64,000 nucleotides of DNA. Origin: Lapidilactobacillus achengensis. GTDB lineage: Bacteria; Bacillota; Bacilli; Lactobacillales; Lactobacillaceae. The stretch is taken from the NCBI RefSeq assembly GCF_003946655.1, contig NZ_RHOV01000001.1:1-64000 (forward strand). The letters run 5' to 3'. The notes beneath the pieces are model-generated. The model was not told where the DNA came from, did not search any database, and was given only the letters and a program-made list of their open reading frames with translations. Position numbers and translations under genes: made by a program. Of this stretch, positions 17,198 through 25,891 are shown piece after piece; position 1 is the first letter of the stretch; each line of letters begins with the position of its first letter.

Positions 17198-17400
17198 CGT
17201 TGGTGGGCTGTTCGCTCGTTTGGCGGAAGGTCGGGCTGGGGGTGAGTCAGCCGCGATATTATTGTTGGCGATTTATCGCCTAGAATAAGGCCGAGCTTGA
17301 AGCTTTTCGGTGGTTTTCCGAAAAGCTTCAAGTCGTGCCCGCCGCGTTCCACCACCCCCAGCCCGACCTGGAGCCTCACCACATCTGCAATCCACCAACG
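17198..17400. repeat. Closed multi-hairpin module Y, copy 1
   Basis: The closing stem is CGTTGGTGG/CCACCAACG (17198-17206, 17392-17400) plus a perfect 17-bp pair (17228-17244 with 17353-17369). It encloses a hairpin TTATT..GGCGAT/ATCGCC..AATAA (17259-17288) and a perfect 15-bp hairpin around CTTTTCGG-N7-CCGAAAAG (17296-17332). The layout matches the module at 45215-45347. It starts 8 bases after module H copy 1. Confidence 0.85.
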
Positions 17401-17465
17401 CCCGCGCAGCGGGCTGATTGAACAAATATTTGAAATCATTTGGCAAGCTTGCCTTTTTATGCTAC

Positions 17466-17471
17466 TATAAT
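17466..17471 (+). promoter_or_regulatory. -10 box of the DUF2929 gene
   Basis: TATAAT, 22 bp before the start codon; TTGGCA at 17440-17445 could act as -35 but the 20-bp spacing is poor. Confidence 0.45.
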
Positions 17472-17492
17472 GCTTTGAAAGAAGGGTCGATC

Positions 17493-17660
17493 ATGAAACG
17501 AATCGTGGTTATTTTTTGGTCATTGCTCTTGGGAATCGTCGCAGGATTTATCGGCGCGAAACTCGACCAGAGCAACTTTAACTTACAAACGAGTTTGATC
17601 GCCTTTTTCGTGTTCGGTCTGTTATTGAATTTCGTTCCGGGAATTGTCAAGAACAGCTGA
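17493..17660 (+). CDS. DUF2929 family small membrane protein
   Basis: A 55-residue protein with two membrane helices (MKRIVVIFWSLLLGIVAGFI and SLIAFFVFGLLLNFV) joined by a short polar loop, matching DUF2929/YjzD, which usually precedes dnaE in lactobacilli. The start is ATG 17493 with GAAGGG at about 17481-17486. Function unknown. A terminator follows, so it is probably monocistronic. Confidence 0.75.
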   Translation: MKRIVVIFWSLLLGIVAGFIGAKLDQSNFNLQTSLIAFFVFGLLLNFVPGIVKNS

Positions 17661-17706
17661 GTTCGAGATTGGGTTTTGACAGAGTTAGATGTAAATATCC
17701 ATTTAG

Positions 17707-17751
17707 AAAAGTGCTGGCGGCGAAACGTAATGTTTCATCACCCACTTTTTT
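17707..17751 (+). terminator. Terminator after the DUF2929 gene
   Basis: AAAAGTG (17707-17713) pairs with CACTTTT (17743-17749), enclosing a second stem GAAAC/GTTTC. A T run follows. Confidence 0.6.
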
Positions 17752-17860
17752 ATTTTGGCGTGATTTGGCAGCGGACGTGGTTCGCCGGGATCAAGACTGG
17801 CCGAACTGGGCGATTTGAGCCGTGTGCGCCGCGAATCATCGGCGTATTGGCCGGGCTAGC

Positions 17861-17891
17861 TTGACCGCAAACTCTGGATCTTTGGTATAAT
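17861..17891 (+). promoter_or_regulatory. dnaE promoter
   Basis: The extended -10 TTGGTATAAT ends at 17891; TTGACC (17861-17866) is a fair -35 at 19-bp spacing. It lies 26 bp before dnaE. Confidence 0.6.
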
Positions 17892-17917
17892 GGATTTATT
17901 AGAAAGGAACGAGTGAA

Positions 17918-20900
17918 ATGGCTGATTTTGTTGATTTACAAGTCCGCAGTTGCTTTAGCTTACTGCAAAGCTCGATCACGATCGACGCTTTGATCGCCGC
18001 TGCCAAAACGCAGGGACATGAAGCGCTGGCCTTGACTGATTTCAATACAATGTATGGCGCCGTTAGTTTTTATCGGGCGGCGACGGCGGCGGGAATCAAG
18101 CCTTTGATCGGACTAACGGTGCAACTTCCAGGATTATTGGCTGAAAATCAGCAGGCGGAATTGATTTTTATCGCGCGCAATAATCATGGGTTACATCAGT
18201 TATTTCGCTTGTCCTCATTGAAAATGACGACGCCGGATTTAACTTGGGCCCAACTGGCGACCGAATGTCAGGACCTAATCGTGATCATGCCGGCATTGAC
18301 CAGCGAGACGGCAGCAATCATTGATTTGCCAGCTGCCCAACAGGATCTGTGGTGGCAACAGTTTCAACCGCTATTTGCGCAAACGCCATTGTACTGGGGG
18401 ATCACGACCCGTGGACAAACAGGGGCAATGCGACGGGCGGCCACTAAACTGGCGGCGAAATGGCAAATCCCACTGGTGGCCTTGGATGATGTGCGCTATT
18501 TGACCAGCGAGGACGCGTTTACCAATGATGTCTTGGCGGCGATTGGCCAGGGCCAGCAACTGGATCAGCCTTTGATCCAGTCCCAACAACAGGGGCAATA
18601 CTATTTGGATCCGCCTGAAGTCAGCGCCCAACGTTATCAACAGGCTGAGCTTGAAGGCGCGGCGGCCAACACTGTTAAAATCGCGCAGCAGTGCCAGGTC
18701 CAATTTGATTTCAAACGAGCGGAATTGCCCCGTTTCCCCACACCAGCAGGGGTCAGTTCGGCGGATTATTTGGCGCAACTGGCGCAACGGGGGCTGGCGC
18801 GCCGGTTGCAGACCAAGTCCGGGGTCAAACCTGGCGCTTACCAGCAACGGCTTGCGGAAGAATTGAAGATCATCATTCAAATGGGTTTTGCGGATTATTT
18901 CCTGATCGTCTGGGATGTGATCAAACAGGCCCACCAACTCAAAATCATGATCGGGCCGGGTCGGGGATCGGCCGCGGGGTCGTTGGTGGCTTATAGTCTG
19001 GGCATTACAGACGTGGATCCGCTGACCTATCAGCTGCTGTTTGAACGTTTCTTGAATCCGGAACGAGTCTCCATGCCAGATATTGATTTGGATATTCCTG
19101 ATGATCGGCGGGATGAACTGATTCATTACATGCACGATCATTATGGTGACGCGCACATGGCGCAGATCATTACCTTTGGAACCATGGCCGCGAAACAAGC
19201 CTTGCGTGATGTGGGGCGGGTTTTGGGCCTGAGTCAGCCAGAGATGAACGAGTGGTCTCGGGCCATCACGGATAGTCGGTTGGATCTGCGGGAAGCCTAC
19301 AAACACTCCGACGGGTTGAAGAATTTAGTGGCGACCAGCGATCGCAATCGTCTCTTGTTTGTGACCGCGTTGAAAATCGAAGGGTTGCCCCGTCACTTCT
19401 CGACCCACGCGGCGGGTATTGTGTTGAGTGCCCAAGCCTTGACCGATACGGTGCCCGTCCAAAATGGCACCGAGGATATTAAGCTGACGCAGTTTCCAAA
19501 AGGTGATGTGGAAGCGCTGGGCCTACTGAAAATGGATTTCTTGGGGTTACGCAATTTAACGATCCTTGCCAACACGTTGCGCAGTATTCGCCAGCAGCCA
19601 GGATCAGCCGATTTCGACCCCCACCAAATCCCGTTGAATGATCCGGAAACTATGGCCTTATTCCAGCGCGGGGACACAGACGGCGTTTTCCAATTTGAAT
19701 CGGGGGGCATTCGCCAAGTTTTGATCAAGTTGCACCCCACTAGTTTCGCGGATATTGTAGCGACTAACGCGTTGTACCGGCCCGGACCAATGGAAAATAT
19801 CGATACGTTCGTGGCCCGGAAAAATGGCCGTCAACCAATTGCCTATCCAGACCCAGCCTTGGCGCCAGTCTTACATGATACTTATGGTGTGTTGGTTTAC
19901 CAAGAACAAGTCATGCAAGTTGCTGTGTTGATGGGTGGGTTCACCATGGCCCAAGCGGATAACCTTCGCCGCGCCGTCAGCAAGAAAAGTCGCAGCGCTC
20001 TTGACGCGGCCAAGGAACAGTTCTTGACCGGGGCCCAAGGGCAGGGCTTCTCCTTGGAAGTGGCGCAAACGGTTTATGATTACATTGAACGTTTTGCCAA
20101 TTATGGCTTCAATAAATCTCACGCGGTCGCTTATAGCATGGTGGCAGTTTGGTTGGCCTATTTGAAAGTTCATTATCCAGCGCCGTTTTTCTTGGCGCTG
20201 TTGAACGCTAACCTGAATAACCAACAAAAAGTCGCGAACTATTTGCAAGAGCTGCGCGGCCGGCACATCAAGATCCATGGACCAGATATCAATGAAAGCC
20301 GCTTTGGTTTTATCTTGAAAGGTGAGCAGGTTTACTTTGGTTTCAGTTCAATCAAGGGCTTGCGGCGCGATTGGTGCCAGCAGATCTTGGCGGAACGACA
20401 GGCGCGCGGTCGTTTTCAAAGTGTCACAGATTTCTTGAAAAGATTACCAGAGAAATTGTTGAAAACTGACTTTCTCACGATTTTGGCTCAGGTCGGGTGT
20501 TTCGACCAATTTGATCAGAATCGGCATCAAACGGTGCTCAACATGACCGACTTAAGTGAAAGTTTGCAGTTGGCCGGCAGCAGTATGCCGTTGTTCGATG
20601 TTTTGGCGCCGAAAGTGGAGCACGTGGCCGACTACGATAATCAAACGCGGTTGTCGCTGGAGAAGGAACTGCTGGGCGTTTATGTGTCGGGGCATCCTTT
20701 GTCCAACTATACCCAGGCCTTTCAGCGAGCCCGCGCCCAAACCTTGGCCCAATTACCACCAGCAGGTCAGCGGACGACGATCTTGGTGTACCTCACCGGG
20801 CTCAAGACAATCAGAACCAAGCGCGGGGAACAGATGGCTTTTCTGAAAGTTGAGGACCTAACCGCCGAAATGGATGTCACGGTCTTCCCGCAAACGTATC

Positions 20901-21262
20901 GGCAGTCCCACGAACTCTTGCAAAACGGGGCGATCTTGCTGCTGCAAGGAAAAGTCGATCAAAGGGCGGGGCGGCAAGGCCGAGCGCAATTTATTGCCGA
21001 ACAGATCGCCACCGTTTCCGCCGATCAAAAAGTCGCGACCCTCTTTTTGCAGTTGACCGCCGCGACGGATCAGGTGGCTGTGAAACAAAAGCTTGAAAAA
21101 ACACTGCTTTCCCATCGGGGACTTTCACCAGTTATCATTCATTTTGCAACAACCAAGAAAAACGTTCGCTTAGATCAACGCTTTCAAGTTCAGGTGTCCA
21201 GCGAGCTTCTAGCCGCATTGGCTCAATTGTTGGGTAGTGATAATGTGGTTGTCCGGAACTGA
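17918..21262 (+). CDS. dnaE: DNA polymerase III subunit alpha (DnaE)
   Basis: The second replicative polymerase of low-GC Gram-positives, which in B. subtilis extends RNA primers on the lagging strand before PolC takes over. The 1,114 residues run: PHP domain (about 1-200; LQVRSCFSLLQSS), palm with the catalytic aspartates in MPDIDLDIPDDRRDELI and the IGPGRGSAAGSL motif, fingers (YRPGPMENI, FNKSHAVAYSMV), helix-hairpin-helix, and an OB fold near 970-1050. The length is normal for DnaE and far below PolC. The PHP domain lacks several family metal ligands, consistent with a non-proofreading enzyme. AGAAAGGAACGAG precedes ATG. Confidence 0.97.
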   Translation: MADFVDLQVRSCFSLLQSSITIDALIAAAKTQGHEALALTDFNTMYGAVSFYRAATAAGIKPLIGLTVQLPGLLAENQQAELIFIARNNHGLHQLFRLSSLKMTTPDLTWAQLATECQDLIVIMPALTSETAAIIDLPAAQQDLWWQQFQPLFAQTPLYWGITTRGQTGAMRRAATKLAAKWQIPLVALDDVRYLTSEDAFTNDVLAAIGQGQQLDQPLIQSQQQGQYYLDPPEVSAQRYQQAELEGAAANTVKIAQQCQVQFDFKRAELPRFPTPAGVSSADYLAQLAQRGLARRLQTKSGVKPGAYQQRLAEELKIIIQMGFADYFLIVWDVIKQAHQLKIMIGPGRGSAAGSLVAYSLGITDVDPLTYQLLFERFLNPERVSMPDIDLDIPDDRRDELIHYMHDHYGDAHMAQIITFGTMAAKQALRDVGRVLGLSQPEMNEWSRAITDSRLDLREAYKHSDGLKNLVATSDRNRLLFVTALKIEGLPRHFSTHAAGIVLSAQALTDTVPVQNGTEDIKLTQFPKGDVEALGLLKMDFLGLRNLTILANTLRSIRQQPGSADFDPHQIPLNDPETMALFQRGDTDGVFQFESGGIRQVLIKLHPTSFADIVATNALYRPGPMENIDTFVARKNGRQPIAYPDPALAPVLHDTYGVLVYQEQVMQVAVLMGGFTMAQADNLRRAVSKKSRSALDAAKEQFLTGAQGQGFSLEVAQTVYDYIERFANYGFNKSHAVAYSMVAVWLAYLKVHYPAPFFLALLNANLNNQQKVANYLQELRGRHIKIHGPDINESRFGFILKGEQVYFGFSSIKGLRRDWCQQILAERQARGRFQSVTDFLKRLPEKLLKTDFLTILAQVGCFDQFDQNRHQTVLNMTDLSESLQLAGSSMPLFDVLAPKVEHVADYDNQTRLSLEKELLGVYVSGHPLSNYTQAFQRARAQTLAQLPPAGQRTTILVYLTGLKTIRTKRGEQMAFLKVEDLTAEMDVTVFPQTYRQSHELLQNGAILLLQGKVDQRAGRQGRAQFIAEQIATVSADQKVATLFLQLTAATDQVAVKQKLEKTLLSHRGLSPVIIHFATTKKNVRLDQRFQVQVSSELLAALAQLLGSDNVVVRN

Positions 21263-21359
21263 CTTTCTGAAAAAAATCGGCGATTTCAAATATTTTTACT
21301 TTTTTTCAGTTTGATTTCATGATATTTGTCTTTAATTACAAGACAATTTTCTTTAAAGG

Positions 21360-21406
21360 TGGTAGACTGATTAAGGACTGTGGTTCTGGAGAGATCCGGG
21401 AGCACA
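21360..21406 (+). promoter_or_regulatory. pfkA promoter and leader hairpin
   Basis: TGGTAGACT (21360-21368) is an extended -10. The leader then folds as TGTG/CACA (21379-21382, 21403-21406) and CTGGA/TCCGG (21386-21390, 21395-21399) with a GAGA loop and 3-nt internal loops on both sides. The role is unknown; it may stabilise the pfkA-pyk mRNA 5' end. Confidence 0.45.
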
Positions 21407-21441
21407 AGTATGACAGTGAGAGATTGACTTGAGGTGAAGAA

Positions 21442-22401
21442 ATGAAAAAAATCGGTATTTTAACGAGTGGTGGCGACGCACCTGGTATGAACGCCGCGAT
21501 TCGTGCCGTAGCCCGGAGAGCTTCTGCAGAAGGGCTTGAGGTTTATGGCATCAACTATGGCTTTGCTGGTCTGGTTGCTGGCGATATTTTTCCATTAGAT
21601 GAGGCTGTTTTAGATGATAAGATCGCTCGTGGTGGGACTTTCTTATACTCGGCCCGTTATCCAGAGTTTGCCAATGTCGAAGGCCAACTGAAAGGGATCG
21701 AACAACTGAAGAAATTCGGGATCGATGCTTTGGTTGTGATCGGCGGCGACGGCTCCTATCATGGCGCGCTACGTTTGACTGAACATGGTTACAACGCGGT
21801 TGGTCTACCAGGTACGATCGATAATGACGTGCCTTATACTGACTTTACCATTGGCTTTGATACTGCTTTAAGTACGGCGGTCGAGGCGATCGACAAGATC
21901 CGCGACACCGCCACCAGTCATCAACGGGTTTTCGTGGTTGAAGTGATGGGCCGTGGCGCTGGCGATCTGGCCTTGTGGGCTGGTGTCGCTACTGGCGCTG
22001 AGGCGATCATCGTGCCAGAGCGGGACTATGATGTTCCGGCCATTGCCAAGAAGTTGGAAGCATTCCGGGAAGCCGGTCACGATAACGCCGTCATTGTTTT
22101 GGCGGAGGGCGTGATGAGTGCTCAGGAATTCAAAGCGGAATTGGACAAGTATGGTGACTTTGATTCACGGGCGACCACGATCGGCCACGTTCAGCGTGGT
22201 GGTGTTCCAACCGCACGTGATCGGGTCTTGGCCAGCAAGATGGGCAATTACGCCGTTGAGCTGTTGCTTCAAGGTAAAGGTGGCTTAGCGATCGGGATCG
22301 AGAACAACCAGATCACTGAGCATCCTATGGAAGAACTGTTTGATGAAAAACATCATGCAGATTTAGACCTTTACGACATGAATAATAAGTTCAATCAGTA
22401 A
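21442..22401 (+). CDS. pfkA: ATP-dependent 6-phosphofructokinase
   Basis: Commits fructose 6-phosphate to glycolysis by ATP-driven phosphorylation. The 319-residue protein is a standard bacterial Pfk[17 protein letters not shown] (ATP site), GGDGSY, GTIDND with the catalytic Asp, and [19 protein letters not shown] precedes ATG. pyk follows after 80 bp, so the committed step and the last ATP-yielding step are probably co-transcribed, as in many lactic acid bacteria. Codons are more AT-ending than in neighbouring genes. Confidence 0.98.
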   Translation: MKKIGILTSGGDAPGMNAAIRAVARRASAEGLEVYGINYGFAGLVAGDIFPLDEAVLDDKIARGGTFLYSARYPEFANVEGQLKGIEQLKKFGIDALVVIGGDGSYHGALRLTEHGYNAVGLPGTIDNDVPYTDFTIGFDTALSTAVEAIDKIRDTATSHQRVFVVEVMGRGAGDLALWAGVATGAEAIIVPERDYDVPAIAKKLEAFREAGHDNAVIVLAEGVMSAQEFKAELDKYGDFDSRATTIGHVQRGGVPTARDRVLASKMGNYAVELLLQGKGGLAIGIENNQITEHPMEELFDEKHHADLDLYDMNNKFNQ

Positions 22402-22481
22402 GCATTTTGTGCTATGATAATACACGGTTAGAATGGCGTTCAAGCCTTTTAATAAAATCAATGTAAGGAGCGTTTTTTTTC

Positions 22482-24251
22482 ATGAAAAAGACCAAGATTG
22501 TTTCAACACTTGGACCTGCAAGTAACAACACCGACATTATTGTGAAGTTGATCGAATCCGGAGCTAATGTTTTCCGGTTCAACTTCTCTCATGGTGATCA
22601 TGAGGAACATTTAAGCCGGATGAACATGGTCCGTGAAGCAGAAAAGATCACTGGTAAGCTTGTTGGTATCATGCTTGATACTAAGGGCGCAGAGATCCGG
22701 ACAACGGTTCAAGAAAACGGTTCTTTTGAAGCTCATACGGGCGATGTTATCCGTGTTTCAATGGATGACAGTTTGACTGGTAACCCTGACAAGATCGCGG
22801 TTACTTATCCTGGCTTGTATGATGATACTCATGTTGGCGGTCACGTTTTGATCGATGATGGCTTAGTTGACTTGAAGATCACTGCTAAAGACGAAGCTAA
22901 TCATGAATTAGTTACAGAAGTTCAAAATGATGGCAAGGTCGGCTCGCGTAAGGGTGTTAACGCGCCTGGCGTTGAGATCCGCTTGCCAGGTATCACTGAA
23001 AAAGATGCTGACGATATTCGTTTTGGTTGCGACCAAAACATCAACTTCATCGCTGCCAGCTTTGTTCGTAAAGCTGCCGACGTTTTAGATATTCGTGAAA
23101 TCTTGGAAGAAAAACATGCTGAAAATGTTAAAATCTTCCCTAAGATCGAATCTCAAGAAGGTATCGACAATATCGATGAAATCTTGAAAGTTTCTGATGG
23201 TTTGATGATTGCTCGTGGTGACATGGGTGTTGAAATTCCATTTGAAAACGTTCCTTTCGTTCAAAAGAACTTGATCAAGAAGTGTAACACTTTGGGCATG
23301 CCTGTTATTACAGCAACACAAATGTTAGACTCCATGCAAGAAAATCCTCGCCCAACTCGTGCCGAAGTTACTGACGTGGCTAACGCTGTCATGGACGGTA
23401 CTGACGCAACGATGCTTTCTGGCGAAAGTGCTAACGGCGACTATCCTGTTGAAGCCGTTGCTACAATGGCCCGGATCGATACTCGGACTGAAACCGAAAT
23501 GAAGAAGCGTAATACTTTAGCATTACAACGGTTTGAAGAATATAAAGGTTCTAACGCCACTGAATCTATTGGCGAATCCGTTGTTCGGACTGCTGAAGAA
23601 TTACACGTTAAGGCCATCGTTGTGGCAACTTCATCAGGCTATTCAGCACGGATGATCTCGAAATATCGTCCTAACGCTAACATTTTAGCAATCACTTTTG
23701 ATGAGAAGACGCAACGCGGTTTGACTGTCAACTGGGGCGTTACACCTGTTTTAGCTGCTAAGCCAGCTTCAACTGATGAAATGTTCGAAATCGCTGGTCA
23801 AAAGGCGCAAGATTACGGCTTCGCTAAAGAAGGCGACCTGATCTTGATCGTTGCCGGTGTTCCTGTTGGCGAAAGCGGCACAACTAACATGATGAAGATC
23901 CAATTGATCGGTTCTAAGTTAGCTCAAGGCCAAGGTGTTGGCGACGAAACAATCGTTGGCAAGGCTGTTGTTGCTGATAACGCTAAAGACGCGGTTGCTA
24001 AAGCAACTGAAGGTGGCGTTTTGGTTGTTAAGACAACTGACAAGGATTACTTGCCAGCTATCGAAAAATCAAGCGCGATCGTCGTTGAAACTGGCGGCTT
24101 GACTTCACACGCTGCTGTTGTCGGGATCGCAATGGGTATTCCTGTTGTTGTCGGCGCAGCTGATGCTACTAGCCTGATCAAGGATGGCGAATTGATCACC
24201 GTTGATTCACGTCGTGGCGTGATCTACCGTGGCGCTTCTAACTCACTTTAA
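22482..24251 (+). CDS. pyk: Pyruvate kinase with C-terminal PEP-utilizer-like domain
   Basis: Converts PEP and ADP to pyruvate and ATP. Residues 1-470 are the catalytic and regulatory domains (TLGPASNN, FSHGDHEEH, IFPKIES, MIARGDMGVE, MLSGESANG). Residues ~480-589 add the extra domain of Bacillus and Lactobacillus enzymes, related to the phosphohistidine domain of PEP synthase, with His543 in TSHAAVVG. Total length 589 fits this class. Strong bias to T/A-ending codons marks very high expression. A strong terminator lies 41 bp after the stop. Confidence 0.98.
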   Translation: MKKTKIVSTLGPASNNTDIIVKLIESGANVFRFNFSHGDHEEHLSRMNMVREAEKITGKLVGIMLDTKGAEIRTTVQENGSFEAHTGDVIRVSMDDSLTGNPDKIAVTYPGLYDDTHVGGHVLIDDGLVDLKITAKDEANHELVTEVQNDGKVGSRKGVNAPGVEIRLPGITEKDADDIRFGCDQNINFIAASFVRKAADVLDIREILEEKHAENVKIFPKIESQEGIDNIDEILKVSDGLMIARGDMGVEIPFENVPFVQKNLIKKCNTLGMPVITATQMLDSMQENPRPTRAEVTDVANAVMDGTDATMLSGESANGDYPVEAVATMARIDTRTETEMKKRNTLALQRFEEYKGSNATESIGESVVRTAEELHVKAIVVATSSGYSARMISKYRPNANILAITFDEKTQRGLTVNWGVTPVLAAKPASTDEMFEIAGQKAQDYGFAKEGDLILIVAGVPVGESGTTNMMKIQLIGSKLAQGQGVGDETIVGKAVVADNAKDAVAKATEGGVLVVKTTDKDYLPAIEKSSAIVVETGGLTSHAAVVGIAMGIPVVVGAADATSLIKDGELITVDSRRGVIYRGASNSL

Positions 24252-24291
24252 TCATTAGCTGATCAAGTGTGTTGTTCGCTTCATTGAATTG

Positions 24292-24332
24292 AAAAAGAGC
24301 TCGGGACCCGCGAGGGGAACCGAGCTCTTTTT
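24292..24332 (+). terminator. pyk terminator
   Basis: AAAAAGAGCTCGG (24292-24304) is complementary to CCGAGCTCTTTTT (24320-24332), a 13-bp perfect stem with T tract; the A run makes it symmetrical. Confidence 0.9.
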
Positions 24333-24368
24333 GACCTTGATTACTGGAGGGACTGCCAAGATAAACTT

Positions 24369-24405
24369 GCGCGTCCACCGCCGCCGTCAGCGCGTCCACC
24401 GCCGC
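24369..24405. repeat. Two 16-bp direct repeats
   Basis: GCGCGTCCACCGCCGC occurs at 24369-24384 and 24390-24405, 21 bp apart start to start (two helical turns). It lies between the pyk terminator and the DUF441 promoter. Function unknown. Confidence 0.6.
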
Positions 24406-24464
24406 ACGCAAACGGACCGTGAAAGATAGAATTTAGAATTTTTCCTCATTAACGCCACTTTTTT

Positions 24465-24473
24465 TGGTACAAT
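24465..24473 (+). promoter_or_regulatory. DUF441 gene promoter, extended -10
   Basis: TGGTACAAT with no clear -35; it is placed 30 bp before the coding start. Confidence 0.5.
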
Positions 24474-24503
24474 GATGGAAGAATACAGGAGATGGGTGAA
24501 AAT

Positions 24504-24968
24504 GTGGAAAGCTGGTTATTTCTCGGTTTGATCCTAGCAATCGCCTTGCTAGGTCGGAATAAATCATTGATCATCGCCACCGCGGTGGTCTTGGCGATTA
24601 AATTATTACCTCAGGCGGACAAATGGTTGAAATTTGTGGGCGATCGGGGGATCAATTGGGGCGTGACCGTTATTTCAGTGGCGATCCTAGTGCCGATTGC
24701 CACCGGGAAAATCGGGTTCAAAGATCTGGTCAACGCTTTTAAAACACCGGCGGGCTTCATCGCCGTTGGCTGTGGTATTTTGGTGGCGGTTTTGTCGGCC
24801 AAAGGGGTCGGGCTATTAGGCCAAAGTCCAGAAATAACGGTGGCCTTGGTTTTTGGGACCATTGTCGGGGTGGTGTTCTTCCGGGGCATTGCCGCTGGCC
24901 CAGTGATTGCGTCAGGGATGACCTATGTGATCTTGACCATGGTCAATGCCATGGTGAACCGCGGTTGA
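24504..24968 (+). CDS. DUF441 family membrane protein
   Basis: A 154-residue membrane protein of the DUF441 (YeaL) family with about four helices covering most of its length ([16 protein letters not shown] at the start). The family role is unknown. I start at GTG 24504 because AGGAG (24487-24491) abuts the in-frame ATG at 24492 and because family members begin at ESWLFL. It lies between the pyk terminator and cvfB, with a 50-bp gap to the latter. Confidence 0.8.
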   Translation: MESWLFLGLILAIALLGRNKSLIIATAVVLAIKLLPQADKWLKFVGDRGINWGVTVISVAILVPIATGKIGFKDLVNAFKTPAGFIAVGCGILVAVLSAKGVGLLGQSPEITVALVFGTIVGVVFFRGIAAGPVIASGMTYVILTMVNAMVNRG

Positions 24969-25018
24969 TTCACCACGGTCGTGTATCGGAATGAACGGAA
25001 AAAGAAAGGATCTTTTAA

Positions 25019-25891
25019 ATGTTAGAACAAGGAACGATCGTGACTGCTACGATCAGTGATCGAAACGAGCAGGGCTTCTTTGCCCAAGCTGAGGGTCAAA
25101 CCTTACGAGTCGACAGTCCGCGAACCGATTTCCAAACCGGGACCGCCGTCAGCGGGTTTGTCTATCAAAATATGAAGGGGCAGTGGGTCTTGAATACTGA
25201 ACCACCGCTAGTCAGCCGCAGTCATGTCGGCCCTGGCGAAGTTGTTCAGGTACGCCGTGACCTTGGGGTGTTCATTAATATTGGGTTGCCGGATAAAGAT
25301 GTGGTCTTATCCCTAGATGAACTGCCAGAATTACACAATATTTGGCCGCAAAAGGGGGATCATCTCTATGTTTCTTTGAAGACCGATCACAAGGATCGGT
25401 TGTGGGCGGAGCAGGCCGGCGATGAGTATTTCAAGGAACATGGGCGTTTTAGTCAGGAATTCACCCGTAACGAAGCGGTCAGCGGTACCGTTTATCAGGA
25501 TAAGAAAGTCGGTTCCTTCGTGGTCCTAACGGATAAACGGTTGGCTTTTGTCCATCATACGGAACGTTTGGATGAGCCGCGGGTCGGTGAACCGGTTCAA
25601 GGGCGGGTGATCGGCTTGACACGGGATGGTCGTTTGTCGATCAGCCTGCGTCCCTTAGCTTATGAAGAAATCGCCGATGACGCGAAAATGATCCTGGCGG
25701 TGTTGCAGCGAGTGCCAGAACAACAAATGACTTATCAAGATAAAAGCGATCCTGAAGAAATCAAGGCTTATTTTGGGATCAGTAAAGGGGCGTTCAAGCG
25801 TGCGCTAGGTAGTTTGCTGAAACTAGGCTTGATCAGTACCGACCGTGAAGGCACGCGCTTGACCGATAAAGGCCGCGATTATCGTGACTAA
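25019..25891 (+). CDS. cvfB: S1-type RNA-binding protein, CvfB family
   Basis: A 290-residue protein with tandem S1-like beta-barrels (one near 65-130, DLGVFINIGLPDKDVVLSL; another near 150-215, GRVIGLTRDGRLSISLRP) and a C-terminal winged helix (about 225-290). CvfB in staphylococci and YitL in Bacillus have this architecture and influence virulence or stress gene expression through RNA binding. AAAGGATC precedes ATG. xerD starts inside its last codons. Confidence 0.85.
   Translation: MLEQGTIVTATISDRNEQGFFAQAEGQTLRVDSPRTDFQTGTAVSGFVYQNMKGQWVLNTEPPLVSRSHVGPGEVVQVRRDLGVFINIGLPDKDVVLSLDELPELHNIWPQKGDHLYVSLKTDHKDRLWAEQAGDEYFKEHGRFSQEFTRNEAVSGTVYQDKKVGSFVVLTDKRLAFVHHTERLDEPRVGEPVQGRVIGLTRDGRLSISLRPLAYEEIADDAKMILAVLQRVPEQQMTYQDKSDPEEIKAYFGISKGAFKRALGSLLKLGLISTDREGTRLTDKGRDYRD

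Noticed and set aside
16887-17245. Short plus-strand frames across repeat R and module H
   Set aside because: They follow the repeats and hairpins, carry no ribosome site, and the two copies of the modules do not preserve a frame.
18371-19306. 311-codon open frame on the minus strand inside dnaE
   Set aside because: It lies wholly antisense to conserved polymerase domains, has no recognisable domain and no ribosome site; it is a by-product of GC-rich codon structure.
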